Assembly: GCA_038323375.1 (NCBI GenBank) | Contig: JBBQGV010000019.1 | Location: 7,285 to 71,284, forward strand | Source of the DNA: JABWAJ01 sp038323375 | GTDB taxonomy: Bacteria; Bacteroidota; Bacteroidia; Chitinophagales; Saprospiraceae | Reading direction: 5' to 3' | Length of the DNA stretch: 64,000 bases | Part shown: positions 15,839 to 25,030 of the stretch, piece after piece | Layout: each line of letters opens with the position of its first letter | How positions within the stretch are numbered: position 1 is the stretch's first letter | The notes under the pieces: generated by a model | Told to the model about the DNA's origin: nothing | Seen by the model: the letters and a program-made list of their open reading frames with translations, nothing else | Databases searched by the model: none | Program-made: the position numbers and the translations under genes

Positions 15839-18469
15839 ATGAAACATTTGTTGCTGCTCCTGGCCGTCATCGGAATGATGGCCGGATGTAAAACACCCCA
15901 AACGACCGTTTCCACCTCTATAGAAACGATGGAGGAAAGAAACCTCGACACACTTGAGGTGTCCGGCGCTTTCTACGACCCGGAAGAACTTGAGGCCACT
16001 GCACCGGAAAGCGACGTTCCCCTGCCAGCCTACAAACCCAGCCAGACGCGCGAAAACGACCTACTGCATGTCAAATTAGACCTCCGGTTCAATTGGGAAA
16101 AAGAGCAGGTGATCGGAAAAGCGACCCTGAAACTCAAGCCGTATTTCTATCCCAGCAGTTCGGTAACGCTAGATGCAAAAGGGTTTGATATACAAAAAGT
16201 TACTTTTGAAGGCAGCGCCCAACCACTGAAATACGACTATGAAAACGACCAGCTCGTCATTCAGTTGGGCCGCTTCTATACAAGAAACGAGCAATACAGT
16301 ATCTACATCGAATACATCGCCCAGCCCGCTGAAACCGGCGGCAGCGCGGCTATCACGTCCAATCAGGGTTTGTTTTTCATCAACCCGCGCGGTGAGGAAA
16401 CCGACAAGCCCCGCCAGATCTGGACGCAGGGCGAAACCGAGTGGAATTCCCGCTGGTTTCCCGTCATTGATAAACCCAATGAGCGCTGCACACAGGAAAT
16501 TTACCTGACGGTTGAAGATCAGTTCAAAACCCTTTCCAACGGCCTGTTGGTTTCTTCCAAAAAAAATACCGACGGCACCCGCACCGATTATTGGAAAATG
16601 GATCAGCCGCACGCGCCTTATCTGTTTATGATCGCTGTTGGGGATTATGCCGTGGTGAAAGACACCTGGAGCGGCGTTCCGATTGAATATTACGTGGAAC
16701 CAAAGTTCAAAGACCACGCCAAACGAATTTTTGCCTATACGCCGGAATTGCTGGATTTTTTCTCCAAAAAAACCGGACTGAAATACCCCTGGCCGAAATT
16801 TTCGCAAATCGTAGTCCGCGACTACGTATCCGGCGCTATGGAAAATACGACCGCTGTGATCTATGGAGAGTTTATGCAACAAACTTCGCGCGAACTGATT
16901 GATAACCTGACCAATGAAAAAATTGTGGCGCACGAGATGTTCCACCACTGGTTCGGGGATTATGTCACCACCGAAAGCTGGGCTAACCTGACGTTAAACG
17001 AGGGTTTTGCCAATTACAGCGAATACCTCTGGCTCGAACACAAATACGGCGCGGATGAGGCCGACTACCACCTGCTTGAAGAATGGAACGGGTACTTAGG
17101 ATCTGCGCAAAGCGATGTTCACCCGCTCATTCATTACAGATACGCAGACAAGGAGGACATGTTCGATGCGCACAGCTACAACAAAGGCGGATCGGTGTTG
17201 CACATGCTGCGCAGTTACATCGGCGAGGAAGCTTTCTGGCTGGCTTTGGGCAATTACCTGAAAGCGCACGCGTACGAACCCGTTGAAGTACACAATTTGC
17301 GGCTGGCTTTTGAAGACGTGACGGGGCAGGATCTGAACTGGTTTTTCGATCAGTGGTATTTCGATAAAGGACACCCGGTGTTGAACATTTCTTTTGATTA
17401 CGACGACAATACGAAAACGGCGATCGTAAATGTGGAACAAATTCAGGACCCGGCCAAAATGCGAGCGGCATTCGAGTTGCCCGTTGCCATTGATATTTAC
17501 CTGGGTTCAGGCAAACCCGAACGGCATAATGTACGGGTGAATGAGCGGGCACAGATGTTCACTTTTGAAGTGCCCGAGCGCCCTAAACTGATGGTATTTG
17601 ATGCAGAACATACACTTTTGGGCGTTTTGGAAGACAACAAAACAGAAGATGAACTGGCTTTCCAATACCTGAATGCGCCCAAACTTTACGACCGCTATGA
17701 GGCCGTTCAGCTCTTAGCTTACACCGAAACTGAAACGGCTAAAAAAGTATTCAAAGCCGCATTGAAAGATAAATTCTGGGGTATCCGCCTGTCGGCCATC
17801 GAATTGGCGGAAAGCGAAGCCGAAGCCGATCTGGCGCTACTGCGTCAAATGGCAGAGTCGGATCCACATTCGGCTGTTCGGGCAAGCGCTTTCCTCAAGC
17901 TCAGCGAATTGGAGGATACCGGTGCGGTAACTTTCGCCAAGCGAGCCATTGGAAAAGATTCTTCATATACCGTTATTTCTTCTGCTCTGGAATTGCTGAA
18001 CACCCAGGATAAGGCCGCTGCCCTCGAAGCGGCACAGGGTTTGGAAAAAGAAACCAACAGCGACATTTTGGGTGCAGTGGCAACGATGTATGCCGAAAGT
18101 GAAGATTTGAAATACCTGCCGTTTTTCGAGCGGAATATGGAAATAGTGGATGGCTTCGGTGCCATTTCCTTTTTTTCGGGCTATGGCAAATTAGCAACCT
18201 CGGGTTCGGCAGCGACCGGCGAACAAGTGATCGCAAAACTGAAAGCAATCGCCATCAACATGAAACAGTCGCCCTGGCGGCGGGTAGCCGCTACGCGCAC
18301 TTTGTTTGAGATGAAAATGGACTACGCTGAAAAAATCATGGAGGCTCGCGATGGCGAAAAAACGGCCCTGGAAAATTTGGTCAGCGGAATCGCAAAAATG
18401 TTGGAGGACATCAAATCAGTGGAAACAGAACCGCAGATTAAATCCCTTTACGAACAATTTTCCCAGTAG
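15839..18469 (+). CDS. M1 family zinc aminopeptidase, lipoprotein
   Basis: An 876-residue metallopeptidase removing N-terminal residues from peptides, anchored by lipid to the envelope: the leader MKHLLLLLAVIGMMAGC ends in a lipobox Cys. Sequence landmarks of family M1 are the substrate-binding GAMEN motif (SGAMENTTAVIYGE, about 333), the zinc site HEMFHHWFGD (about 363) and the distal Glu ligand in NEGFANYSEYLW, spaced as in family members. The C-terminal part after about 590 looks like HEAT-type helical repeats. Likely it trims peptides for nutrition in the periplasm or at the surface. A terminator hairpin follows directly. Confidence 0.93.
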   Translation: MKHLLLLLAVIGMMAGCKTPQTTVSTSIETMEERNLDTLEVSGAFYDPEELEATAPESDVPLPAYKPSQTRENDLLHVKLDLRFNWEKEQVIGKATLKLKPYFYPSSSVTLDAKGFDIQKVTFEGSAQPLKYDYENDQLVIQLGRFYTRNEQYSIYIEYIAQPAETGGSAAITSNQGLFFINPRGEETDKPRQIWTQGETEWNSRWFPVIDKPNERCTQEIYLTVEDQFKTLSNGLLVSSKKNTDGTRTDYWKMDQPHAPYLFMIAVGDYAVVKDTWSGVPIEYYVEPKFKDHAKRIFAYTPELLDFFSKKTGLKYPWPKFSQIVVRDYVSGAMENTTAVIYGEFMQQTSRELIDNLTNEKIVAHEMFHHWFGDYVTTESWANLTLNEGFANYSEYLWLEHKYGADEADYHLLEEWNGYLGSAQSDVHPLIHYRYADKEDMFDAHSYNKGGSVLHMLRSYIGEEAFWLALGNYLKAHAYEPVEVHNLRLAFEDVTGQDLNWFFDQWYFDKGHPVLNISFDYDDNTKTAIVNVEQIQDPAKMRAAFELPVAIDIYLGSGKPERHNVRVNERAQMFTFEVPERPKLMVFDAEHTLLGVLEDNKTEDELAFQYLNAPKLYDRYEAVQLLAYTETETAKKVFKAALKDKFWGIRLSAIELAESEAEADLALLRQMAESDPHSAVRASAFLKLSELEDTGAVTFAKRAIGKDSSYTVISSALELLNTQDKAAALEAAQGLEKETNSDILGAVATMYAESEDLKYLPFFERNMEIVDGFGAISFFSGYGKLATSGSAATGEQVIAKLKAIAINMKQSPWRRVAATRTLFEMKMDYAEKIMEARDGEKTALENLVSGIAKMLEDIKSVETEPQIKSLYEQFSQ

Positions 18470-18490
18470 GGGGTTTTAATCAAAAACCCC
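18470..18490 (+). terminator. Terminator of the M1 peptidase gene
   Basis: Stem ggggtttt (18470-18477) and aaaacccc (18483-18490) with a 5-base loop, beginning one base after the stop codon, followed by atttt. Confidence 0.75.
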
Positions 18491-18535
18491 ATTTTAACCA
18501 TGCATTTTTGCATGGTTAAAATGCATGGTTAAAAT
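18491..18535. repeat. Palindrome plus partial direct repeat
   Basis: attttaaccatgca (18491-18504) pairs perfectly with tgcatggttaaaat (18509-18522), and that right arm is repeated directly at 18522-18535. The remainder of the gap to recA (18536-18736) contains the recA terminator and, at 18713-18732, a sequence (ctttaggagcgtgtcgtaaa) matching the end of TIR element family A. Confidence 0.6.
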
Positions 18536-18635
18536 GCATCGTCAAAAATAAAAAAATAGCATCCTCTGACAGTCATCATTTCCGTACGCCACACCCGAGC
18601 TGAGGAATATCGCGTCAAAAAACGGCACAAATGAC

Positions 18636-18664
18636 AAGAGCCATCCAAAACCTGGATGGCTCTT
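18636..18664 (-). terminator. Terminator of recA
   Basis: Perfect 12-bp stem (aagagccatcca / tggatggctctt) with a 5-base loop, about 73 bases past the recA stop on the minus strand. AT-rich sequence on both sides would allow it to work in either direction. Confidence 0.65.
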
Positions 18665-18736
18665 ATTATATTTCCGAACACCTTCATGCAGTGTCAATCG
18701 AATACCTGATCTTTAGGAGCGTGTCGTAAAGATAGA

Positions 18737-19792
18737 TTAATCGTCCCCTTCCACATCTGCATCCTTGAGCGCCACTTTTTTTGAGCCGCCGCTTGCTGCG
18801 ATTTGCGCTTTGATTTTCACTTCCATTTCATCGGCAACCTCCGGGTTGTCGAGCAGGAACTGGCGGGCAGCTTCCCGACCCTGCGCAATTTTAGCACCGT
18901 TATAGGCGTACCAGGCACCACTTTTTTCTACCACGTTGTATTCGACACCGATGTCAATAATTTCGCCGGATTTAGAGATTCCTTCTCCAAAGATGATGTC
19001 GAATTCTGCGGTGCGGAAAGGCGGTGCCAGTTTGTTTTTCACCACTTTCACTTTCACGTGGTTGCCGATCAGGTTGCCTTCCTTGTCTTTAATGGCAGCG
19101 CCGGATTTGCGGATATCGAGTCGTACGGAAGCGTAGAATTTCAGGGCGTTACCACCGGTTGTCGTTTCGGGATTGCCGAACATGACGCCGATTTTTTCGC
19201 GCAACTGGTTGATGAAAATGCAGCAACAGCCGGTTTTGCCAATGGTGGCCGTTAGTTTCCGCATGGCCTGAGACATCAGGCGAGCCTGGAGGCCCATTTT
19301 GGAATCGCCCATTTCGCCTTCGATTTCGGCCTTGGGCACCAATGCTGCCACCGAGTCAATGACAATAATGTCTATGGCACTGGAACGGATCAGGTTTTCG
19401 GTGATTTCGAGCGCCTGTTCCCCGTCGTCGGGCTGTGAAATGAGCAGGTTGTCGGTGTCAACGCCGAGCGCTTCCGCGTAGGAGCGGTCGAAGGCGTGTT
19501 CCGCATCAATGAATGCGGCAATTCCGCCTTGTTTTTGGCATTGCGCAATGGCGTGAATGGCCAGTGTGGTTTTACCGGAAGATTCAGGACCATAAATTTC
19601 AATGATCCGGCCTTTGGGAAGACCATTGACACCAAGCGCGATATCCAAGCCAAGTGACCCGGTGGAAATGGTTTCCACGTCCAGCACCGGTTTGTCTCCC
19701 ATGCGCATGATGATGCCTTTTCCGTAGGTCTTTTCCAGACGATCAACTGCAGACTGGAGTGATTTCTGTTTGGACTCTTTTTCTGATGACAT
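18737..19792 (-). CDS. recA: Recombinase A
   Basis: DNA strand-exchange ATPase of homologous recombination and SOS activation, cytoplasmic. ATG at 19792 (MSSEKESKQKSLQ) gives 351 residues, the usual RecA length; the reading frame stays open 45 codons upstream, but that part is not RecA and contains the promoter. Features: Walker A GPESSGKTTLA, Walker B-like IDIIVIDSVAALVP, DNA-binding loops around GEMGDSKMGLQARLMSQAMRK (in two parts) and FINQLREKIGVMFGNPETTTGG. The acidic C-terminus (DADVEGDD) is typical. Single-gene unit with its own promoter and terminator. I see no obvious LexA-type palindrome at the promoter. Confidence 0.98.
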   Translation of the reverse strand: MSSEKESKQKSLQSAVDRLEKTYGKGIIMRMGDKPVLDVETISTGSLGLDIALGVNGLPKGRIIEIYGPESSGKTTLAIHAIAQCQKQGGIAAFIDAEHAFDRSYAEALGVDTDNLLISQPDDGEQALEITENLIRSSAIDIIVIDSVAALVPKAEIEGEMGDSKMGLQARLMSQAMRKLTATIGKTGCCCIFINQLREKIGVMFGNPETTTGGNALKFYASVRLDIRKSGAAIKDKEGNLIGNHVKVKVVKNKLAPPFRTAEFDIIFGEGISKSGEIIDIGVEYNVVEKSGAWYAYNGAKIAQGREAARQFLLDNPEVADEMEVKIKAQIAASGGSKKVALKDADVEGDD

Positions 19793-19837
19793 GTATGCTG
19801 CTTTTTGTTTAAAAACACTTTTTGTTGAAACGACAAA

Positions 19838-19867
19838 CAAAATTAAAACTATTGTTTCGTAATGCAA
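19838..19867 (-). promoter_or_regulatory. recA promoter
   Basis: On the minus strand TTG (19867-19865), a 19-base spacer and TAATTTTG (19845-19838) match the Bacteroidota promoter consensus, about 46 bases upstream of the recA ATG. Confidence 0.7.
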
Positions 19868-19993
19868 AATTTCTGCATCTTTTTTTCTCCAACCAACCAA
19901 AGTTAGTCCAGTTCTTCCGCTTTCCAATTTTCATTAATACTTAATTTTTCAGTAAGGCGTTCATAAATTGCGCCCTTACAACCGCAATATAGC

Positions 19994-20878
19994 ATGATAA
20001 CGATAGATCCTAATCAAACGCCAACATCTGAGCTTCACCAATACCTGCTTGGTGCCGTTGCGCCACGCCCGATTGCCTTTGCAAGCACCGTTGATGAACA
20101 CGGCATAGCCAACCTGGCACCTTACAGTTTTTTCAATGCGTTCAGCTCGAATCCGCCCACGCTGATTTTTTCATCCAACCGCCGCGTTGGAAACAACACC
20201 ACCAAAGACACGCTGCACAATGTGGAAGTGACCGGAGAGGTGGTCATCAATGTGGTGACTTACAGCATCGTCCGGCAGGTGGCCGTGGCCAGCGTGGAAT
20301 TTCCGGCAAGCATCAGCGAATTTGAAAAATCGGGACTTACGCCCATCCCTTCCGAATTGGTGAAGCCTTTCCGCGTGCGGGAGTCGCCGGTGCAGATGGA
20401 GTGTCGGGTGAAGCAGATCATTCCCCTGGGGACGGAAGGCGGTGCGGGGAACCTCATCGTCTGTGAGGTTCTGCTGATGCATATAGACGAACGAATCCTG
20501 GATGAAAAAAAACGCATCAATCCGCACAAAATTGACCTGATGGGCCGTATGGGTCGCGCTTATTACGTGCGAGCCAGCGGGGAAGCCATCCATACGATTG
20601 TGCAGCCTTACCTGCCGGTGTGCCTCGGTTTCGACCAGTTGCCGGCGAATGTCCGCAACAGCAAAATTCTGACTGGCAACAACCTCGGCCAGTTGGCGGG
20701 GTTGGTGGAAGCGCCACAGCCTGCGGCCATTGAGGCGCTGCGCGGAGAAGCTTATATCCGGGAAGCGTTGCAGGCTCAAGTGCCGCTGGAAGAACTGCAC
20801 CGCTTAGCCCAGAAAGAATTGGCGAAAGAGAATACGGAACTTGCGGCGCGCATTGCCTGGCTGGGGGCGCAATTGTAA
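19994..20878 (+). CDS. Flavin reductase-like FMN-binding domain protein
   Basis: A 294-residue cytoplasmic protein. Residues about 8-180 match the flavin reductase-like split-barrel domain: GAVAPRPIAFASTVDEHG, NLAPYSFFNAFSSNPP, KDTLHNVEVTGEVVINVV, and ESPVQMECRVKQII. Proteins of this type bind FMN and supply reduced flavin or act as oxidoreductases; the partner is unknown. The C-terminal 100 residues (after about 195) are an extra segment seen in longer members of the family. ATG start at 19994. Divergent from recA; the following TPR lipoprotein gene has its own putative promoter overlapping the end of this gene. Confidence 0.82.
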   Translation: MITIDPNQTPTSELHQYLLGAVAPRPIAFASTVDEHGIANLAPYSFFNAFSSNPPTLIFSSNRRVGNNTTKDTLHNVEVTGEVVINVVTYSIVRQVAVASVEFPASISEFEKSGLTPIPSELVKPFRVRESPVQMECRVKQIIPLGTEGGAGNLIVCEVLLMHIDERILDEKKRINPHKIDLMGRMGRAYYVRASGEAIHTIVQPYLPVCLGFDQLPANVRNSKILTGNNLGQLAGLVEAPQPAAIEALRGEAYIREALQAQVPLEELHRLAQKELAKENTELAARIAWLGAQL

Positions 20879-20901
20879 CTCAATAAAAATCCCTAACTTC
20901 G
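20873..20901 (+). promoter_or_regulatory. Putative promoter of the TPR lipoprotein gene
   Basis: TTG at 20873-20875, an 18-base spacer and TAACTTCG at 20894-20901 (one mismatch to TAnnTTTG), 25 bases before the GTG start. Confidence 0.45.
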
Positions 20902-20925
20902 CAAGCCGAATAAAAGTAGACAACG

Positions 20926-21939
20926 GTGAAAAAAATCATACTCGCATTGATTGGTCTGGCCCTCATCGCCTGCAACCGCAACGACACATCCGATCAAAAT
21001 GCTGCGGCAACAACAGCGACAACCGGCAATCCGGCCCTTGACAACCTTTCGGCGCAAATCCTCAGGGATTCGCTCAATGCGGAACTTTATGCGCAACGCG
21101 CTGCGCTGTATTACGAAAATGACGGCTATGATTTCGCCATTCGCGACCTTCAGAAAGCGCTGCTTTTGGATTCGGTCAAGGCCGAATACCACCACCTGCT
21201 TGCGGATGTTTACCTCGATTATTTTCAGTCGCGCTTAGCGCTCAAAACCATGGAGCGCGCGGCGCTTCTCCACCCGGAGCGCATCCCTACCCTGCTGAAG
21301 TTGTCCGAAGTCCAATACATCCTGAAGCAATACGAAAACTCGATGAAAACCATTGACCGCATCTTGAAAATTGACCCGCAAACGGCGGATGCTTTTTTCA
21401 TGTTTGGTATGAATTTTAAAGAGCTTGGCGACACAGTGCGTTCCATTAACAGCTTCCAGTCTGCGGTAGAACTGGATCCCGAAATGACCGATGCCTGGAT
21501 CAACCTCGGACAACTGCATGCCGCCATTAAGAGCAAAATGGCGGGCAGGTTTTTCGACAACGCCATCCGCGTAGATCCGAAAAACCCGGTGGCCCTGCAC
21601 GCCAAAGCCGAATACCTGACTGCGAAGGATGACCTGAATGGTGCCATCGCGCTGTATAAAGAAATCAATACCGCCGATCCGCAATACGAAGACGGTTATT
21701 TCAACGCCGGGTTGCTGTACATGGAATTGGACTCGTTCAACCAGGCCTACCAGCAGTTCGACCTGGCTCTGAAGGTTTCTCCAACTTACATCAAAGCCTA
21801 CGCTTTCCGAGCCGTAGCCGCAGAAAATCTGGGCAAATTTAACCAGGCAAAAAGCGACTACGAACAGGCCCTGCGCATGGCGCCCGATTATGAACTGGCG
21901 AAGGAAGGATTGGCACGGGTTGGGGGCAAAGTGCAATAA
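20926..21939 (+). CDS. Tetratricopeptide repeat lipoprotein
   Basis: A 337-residue periplasmic lipoprotein. GTG start gives the leader MKKIILALIGLALIAC, with the lipobox ending at Cys 16. From about residue 45 it consists of seven to eight TPR units of 34 residues (LYAQRAALYYENDGYDFAIRD, AFFMFGMNFKELGDTV, GYFNAGLLYMELDSFNQAYQQ, KAYAFRAVAAENLGKF), which build a helical scaffold for protein-protein contacts. The partner is unknown. Its TAA stop lies inside a repeat unit (21936-21974), and the gene is convergent with the acyltransferase. Confidence 0.88.
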   Translation: MKKIILALIGLALIACNRNDTSDQNAAATTATTGNPALDNLSAQILRDSLNAELYAQRAALYYENDGYDFAIRDLQKALLLDSVKAEYHHLLADVYLDYFQSRLALKTMERAALLHPERIPTLLKLSEVQYILKQYENSMKTIDRILKIDPQTADAFFMFGMNFKELGDTVRSINSFQSAVELDPEMTDAWINLGQLHAAIKSKMAGRFFDNAIRVDPKNPVALHAKAEYLTAKDDLNGAIALYKEINTADPQYEDGYFNAGLLYMELDSFNQAYQQFDLALKVSPTYIKAYAFRAVAAENLGKFNQAKSDYEQALRMAPDYELAKEGLARVGGKVQ

Positions 21940-22059
21940 CGTGGTCGCCAGCCTCAGCTGGCAGACCGTCAAAAAAAACGCCAGCCAAAACCCGAAAAAT
22001 AGGACACGCGAGGCGGTGTCATAACGTGGTTGCCAGCCTCAGCTGGCAGACCGTCAAAA
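21936..22059. repeat. Pair of 39-bp direct repeats with internal hairpins
   Basis: The unit ataacgtggtcgccagcctc... occurs at 21936-21974 and 22021-22059 with one difference (tcgcc versus ttgcc). Each unit holds the hairpin gccagc ctca gctggc. The left unit contains the TAA of the TPR gene; the right unit contains the TGA of the minus-strand acyltransferase gene. The hairpins may terminate both convergent genes. Confidence 0.8.
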
Positions 22060-23367
22060 CGCCGGGTTAGAGGCTTGATCTCTCAATCCTTCCAGCTTCC
22101 GCACCACCTCCGGTTGCCGTCGCGCCAACCGCCAAATCCGCCAATCCGCTTGCCATTTCGGAACCTGTTTTTGAAAAAGAAGCGCTCCCCAACCGGTTAA
22201 AGGCAAGGTGAGCAGGTACCACCAGGAAACGGTGTTGCCCAGCCAGACCTCTACGGCTTCCGACTGCAGCCAATAAAACAAGGGGAACGTAAAAAGCCCG
22301 GTCATCAACTTTACCGTAGCGTCGTAGCCGGGATAAAGTTTCAGTTTTCGCTTCAGCAGCACAGGAATACCCGCCGGTAACCAGTGGTTGATCCAGCCGT
22401 ACAGAAAGACGGGTAGCCCCAACAGGGCGAGCGGAATTTGCAACCAGCGCAACAGACCCGCATTCGGTTGTTGCCGGGCAACAACAGCCCGATCGGTAAG
22501 CCGCAGGGCCTCTAATTGTTGCTGATAGCCCAATGCCTGCGCCCGATAGGCTTCAAAACGCCGGGGCGATGCTTGCTTCCAGATCCGTAAAGATTCCAGA
22601 GTGGCTTGCGACTGAAGAAAATGTTGCTCGTTTGTCCAATCATCGCGGTTGTTGCGCATCACCCGTTCGATTACCCGCAGCAGTTGGTCTTCCTCATCGT
22701 CGAGGGTGTCAATGGTCAGCACGCGCATCCTGGCTTCCAGAAAAGCCGTGAGCTTGCGCACCGCCTCCATCGGATTGTTGGCATAATCCTCCTGAAAATC
22801 GGCGATGCGAATCGGTTCGCCGACGTTCACCAACACCCGGCTGCCAAAGCGTTGCGGGTCTTCGTACGTCAGGCCGACCGGGCGGATCATCAAACCCAAC
22901 TGGAAATTGTGTTTGCTTTCGGCGCTAAAGGCGATGCGAGCCGTGCCGGTTTTGAGTTTCTGCATCCGGCGCAACATCCAGCTATTGCCTTCGGGGGCAA
23001 TAAAGAGCGCGCCACCTGCGCCCAAAAAAGCGTCGCAGCGGGCGAAAGCGTCGGTATTGTTGAGGGGTTTGCCCCCGGTATCGTCGTAGCGTTCAATGGA
23101 AATACAATAAAGCGTGCTGAAAAGCCAGTCGGTGAAGGGCGTTTTAAATAACCCGGCGTTGGCCAGAAAAAAAACCTGCCGGTGAATGCGGGACGCAGAC
23201 AACAGCACATCAATGAGGGTATTGGGGTGATTGGAAACCACAATGGCTGCGTTGTCAAAACGCAGTCCGACCCGGTTGATGATCGTGGTACGGGGATAAT
23301 AAATCCGGATGGCGATGCGCGCAAGGATTTTAAGAAACCGATACAGCGCAGAAAGGAATGGATTCAA
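22054..23367 (-). CDS. 1-acyl-sn-glycerol-3-phosphate acyltransferase-like protein
   Basis: A 437-residue membrane protein of the PlsC-type glycerolipid acyltransferase superfamily, transferring acyl chains to a lipid precursor at the cytoplasmic membrane face. Motif I is SNHPNTLIDVLL (about 53-64), a five-residue-spaced variant of NHxxxxD. Motif III is FIAPEGNSWML (about 125). Two hydrophobic spans near residues 320-390 (LQIPLALLGLPVFLYGWI and a later WYLLTLPLTGWGALLF) would anchor it. It starts six bases after lpxK on the same strand, so the two form an operon, suggesting a role in outer-membrane lipid supply. The exact acceptor is unknown. Confidence 0.85.
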   Translation of the reverse strand: MNPFLSALYRFLKILARIAIRIYYPRTTIINRVGLRFDNAAIVVSNHPNTLIDVLLSASRIHRQVFFLANAGLFKTPFTDWLFSTLYCISIERYDDTGGKPLNNTDAFARCDAFLGAGGALFIAPEGNSWMLRRMQKLKTGTARIAFSAESKHNFQLGLMIRPVGLTYEDPQRFGSRVLVNVGEPIRIADFQEDYANNPMEAVRKLTAFLEARMRVLTIDTLDDEEDQLLRVIERVMRNNRDDWTNEQHFLQSQATLESLRIWKQASPRRFEAYRAQALGYQQQLEALRLTDRAVVARQQPNAGLLRWLQIPLALLGLPVFLYGWINHWLPAGIPVLLKRKLKLYPGYDATVKLMTGLFTFPLFYWLQSEAVEVWLGNTVSWWYLLTLPLTGWGALLFQKQVPKWQADWRIWRLARRQPEVVRKLEGLRDQASNPAF

Positions 23368-23373
23368 GGTTTT

Positions 23374-24447
23374 TCAGACTTTAAAGTTCAACAGAAAATC
23401 CTTTATAGTTTGGTCAAATTGCGTTTTTTCGTCAAAATGGAACTGCACCTGCACTGGCATCACGAATACGGGCAACTTGTTTTCAACGATGAATTTTTTG
23501 TGCATTTCCAGTCGGACGGCATCCTTTTCGGTTGTCAGAATCATTTTTTGCCGGCCCTCAGTGGTGATGTTTTCAAACGCTTTTTTGATGTCGCCCAATT
23601 CGCTTTCATCAAAGAAGTGGTGGTCTTCGTATTCCAAAGTAAAAACAGCATTGGAGTTTTGGGAAACATACGTTTTTAGATAGTCGGTGCGGGCAATGGC
23701 GCTCACGAGCAGCACATCCCGGTCTTCCTGCAAATTGGTTTGAAACCGCAGGTTGAACAGATAATAAGGCGTACCGTATTCGTAATAAGAAAAATAGACT
23801 TTCTGGTGCGGCAGCAGCTTCAGCTCGCGGATCAGGGCTTCTTTTTCCGAAAGCTCAAGTTCAGGCGGGCATTTGGTGACCACCAAAACATCGGCTCGAC
23901 GGTAAGCGCTGCGCCATTCACGCAGCCGGCCGGAAGGCAGCAAAAAATCCCTGGTAAAAAGGTTGCCGTATTCGGTCAGCAAAATATTCAGTCCCGGTGC
24001 CACCGCGCGGTGCTGAAACGCATCGTCCAACAGCACCACCTGGGTGTCAGAGTCTTCCATCAGCAGGCGTGGAATGGCTAAAGCACGGCTTTCTGCAACG
24101 CCTACCAAAATATCCGGGAACTTGCGTTTGAACTGAAGCGGCTCGTCGCCCGCCTGTTCGGCGTTCATGTGCGATTCAACCACCATAAATCCTTGGGTCT
24201 TACGGCCATAGCCGCGGCTGAGGGTCGCCACGTTGACGTAGTCTTTCAACAATCGGATGATGTATTCGATATGGGGCGTTTTTCCGGCCCCGCCTACCGA
24301 CAGGTTGCCCACGGAAATTACCGGAATACTAAAGGACACTGACCGAAGCAGGCCAGTGCGGTAGAATAGATTCCGCAAGCTGATTCCCAACCCGTACAGC
24401 AGGGAAAAAGGCGATAGCAATATCTTTACCAAAGTAGCATAGACCAT
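23374..24447 (-). CDS. lpxK: Tetraacyldisaccharide 4'-kinase
   Basis: Phosphorylates the 4' position of the lipid A disaccharide precursor with ATP at the inner membrane. The 357-residue protein has an N-terminal hydrophobic segment (LVKILLSPFSLLYGLGIS), a Walker A-like loop SVGNLSVGGAGKTP (about 45-58), LSRGYGRKT, and DDAFQHRAVAPGLNILL, all hallmarks of LpxK. The ATG start is followed by an uncharged MVYATL leader. First gene of a two-gene operon with the acyltransferase. Shows that the organism makes lipid A. Confidence 0.95.
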   Translation of the reverse strand: MVYATLVKILLSPFSLLYGLGISLRNLFYRTGLLRSVSFSIPVISVGNLSVGGAGKTPHIEYIIRLLKDYVNVATLSRGYGRKTQGFMVVESHMNAEQAGDEPLQFKRKFPDILVGVAESRALAIPRLLMEDSDTQVVLLDDAFQHRAVAPGLNILLTEYGNLFTRDFLLPSGRLREWRSAYRRADVLVVTKCPPELELSEKEALIRELKLLPHQKVYFSYYEYGTPYYLFNLRFQTNLQEDRDVLLVSAIARTDYLKTYVSQNSNAVFTLEYEDHHFFDESELGDIKKAFENITTEGRQKMILTTEKDAVRLEMHKKFIVENKLPVFVMPVQVQFHFDEKTQFDQTIKDFLLNFKV

Positions 24448-24462
24448 AAAAACAAAAGTAGC

Positions 24463-24470
24463 TGATTTTT
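24463..24470 (-). promoter_or_regulatory. -7 box of the lpxK operon
   Basis: Reads TACTTTTG on the minus strand, 16 bases before the lpxK ATG, giving a very short leader. No ideally spaced TTG partner is visible. Confidence 0.45.
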
Positions 24471-24552
24471 CACTAATTTTGCCCTGTTTTAGAGATCCCT
24501 CTGCGGGGTCTCTTCGAAGGATAAATATTCACTCAATTAAGCCGACGGCGCC

Positions 24553-25029
24553 ATGAACCGCTACACCATTTACATTTCCCTGTTGCTCCTTGCAATAGTG
24601 CAGGCCTGCAACAACACCCCTGCTCCCGAAGAAGACAAACGAACCCCGGAGGAAATCATCCGCTTGTTCCAATCGCATTATGACAAAAACGACTTCGAAG
24701 CAGCCAAACAACTGAGCACCCCGAAAGTGCAGGAGTTTTTAAGCATGTTGGCCAAACAGGTCGCTGCCGATCCGATTGATTCCACGCTTTTCAATACAAC
24801 TTTTATCAACATTAGTTGCGAACAAAAAGTGGATACTGCTTTTTGCAAGTGTTTATTGAAAGACGACTATGAAGACGAATACGAAACCGAGTACAAACTC
24901 GTAAAAGTAGGCGGCCGATGGTTAGTGGATGCTTCCGAAGAAGATTTTTCGACGGAAGAAATAGAAATTTTTCTGCCGGAGGACAGCCTTGAGACTGATC
25001 TGATGCTGAAGGAAGAAATGGAAAAATAG
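24553..25029 (+). CDS. Hypothetical lipoprotein, DUF4878-like
   Basis: A 158-residue lipoprotein: the leader MNRYTIYISLLLLAIVQAC ends in a lipobox Cys 19. The body resembles small NTF2-like envelope proteins of the DUF4878 type (PEEIIRLFQSHYDKNDFEAAKQL early on, YKLVKVGGRWLVDASEE late). Three cysteines in ISCEQKVDTAFCKC are unusual and may form a disulfide. The function is unknown. A block of four tandem 52-bp repeats begins just after the stop codon. Confidence 0.7.
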   Translation: MNRYTIYISLLLLAIVQACNNTPAPEEDKRTPEEIIRLFQSHYDKNDFEAAKQLSTPKVQEFLSMLAKQVAADPIDSTLFNTTFINISCEQKVDTAFCKCLLKDDYEDEYETEYKLVKVGGRWLVDASEEDFSTEEIEIFLPEDSLETDLMLKEEMEK

Positions 25030-25030
25030 A

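Noticed and set aside
19793..19927. N-terminal 45-codon extension of recA
   Set aside because: It contains the promoter and lacks RecA-like sequence; ATG 19792 gives the normal length.
22606..23151. 181-residue plus-strand frame opposite the acyltransferase
   Set aside because: Antisense shadow; acyltransferase motifs on the minus strand are clear.
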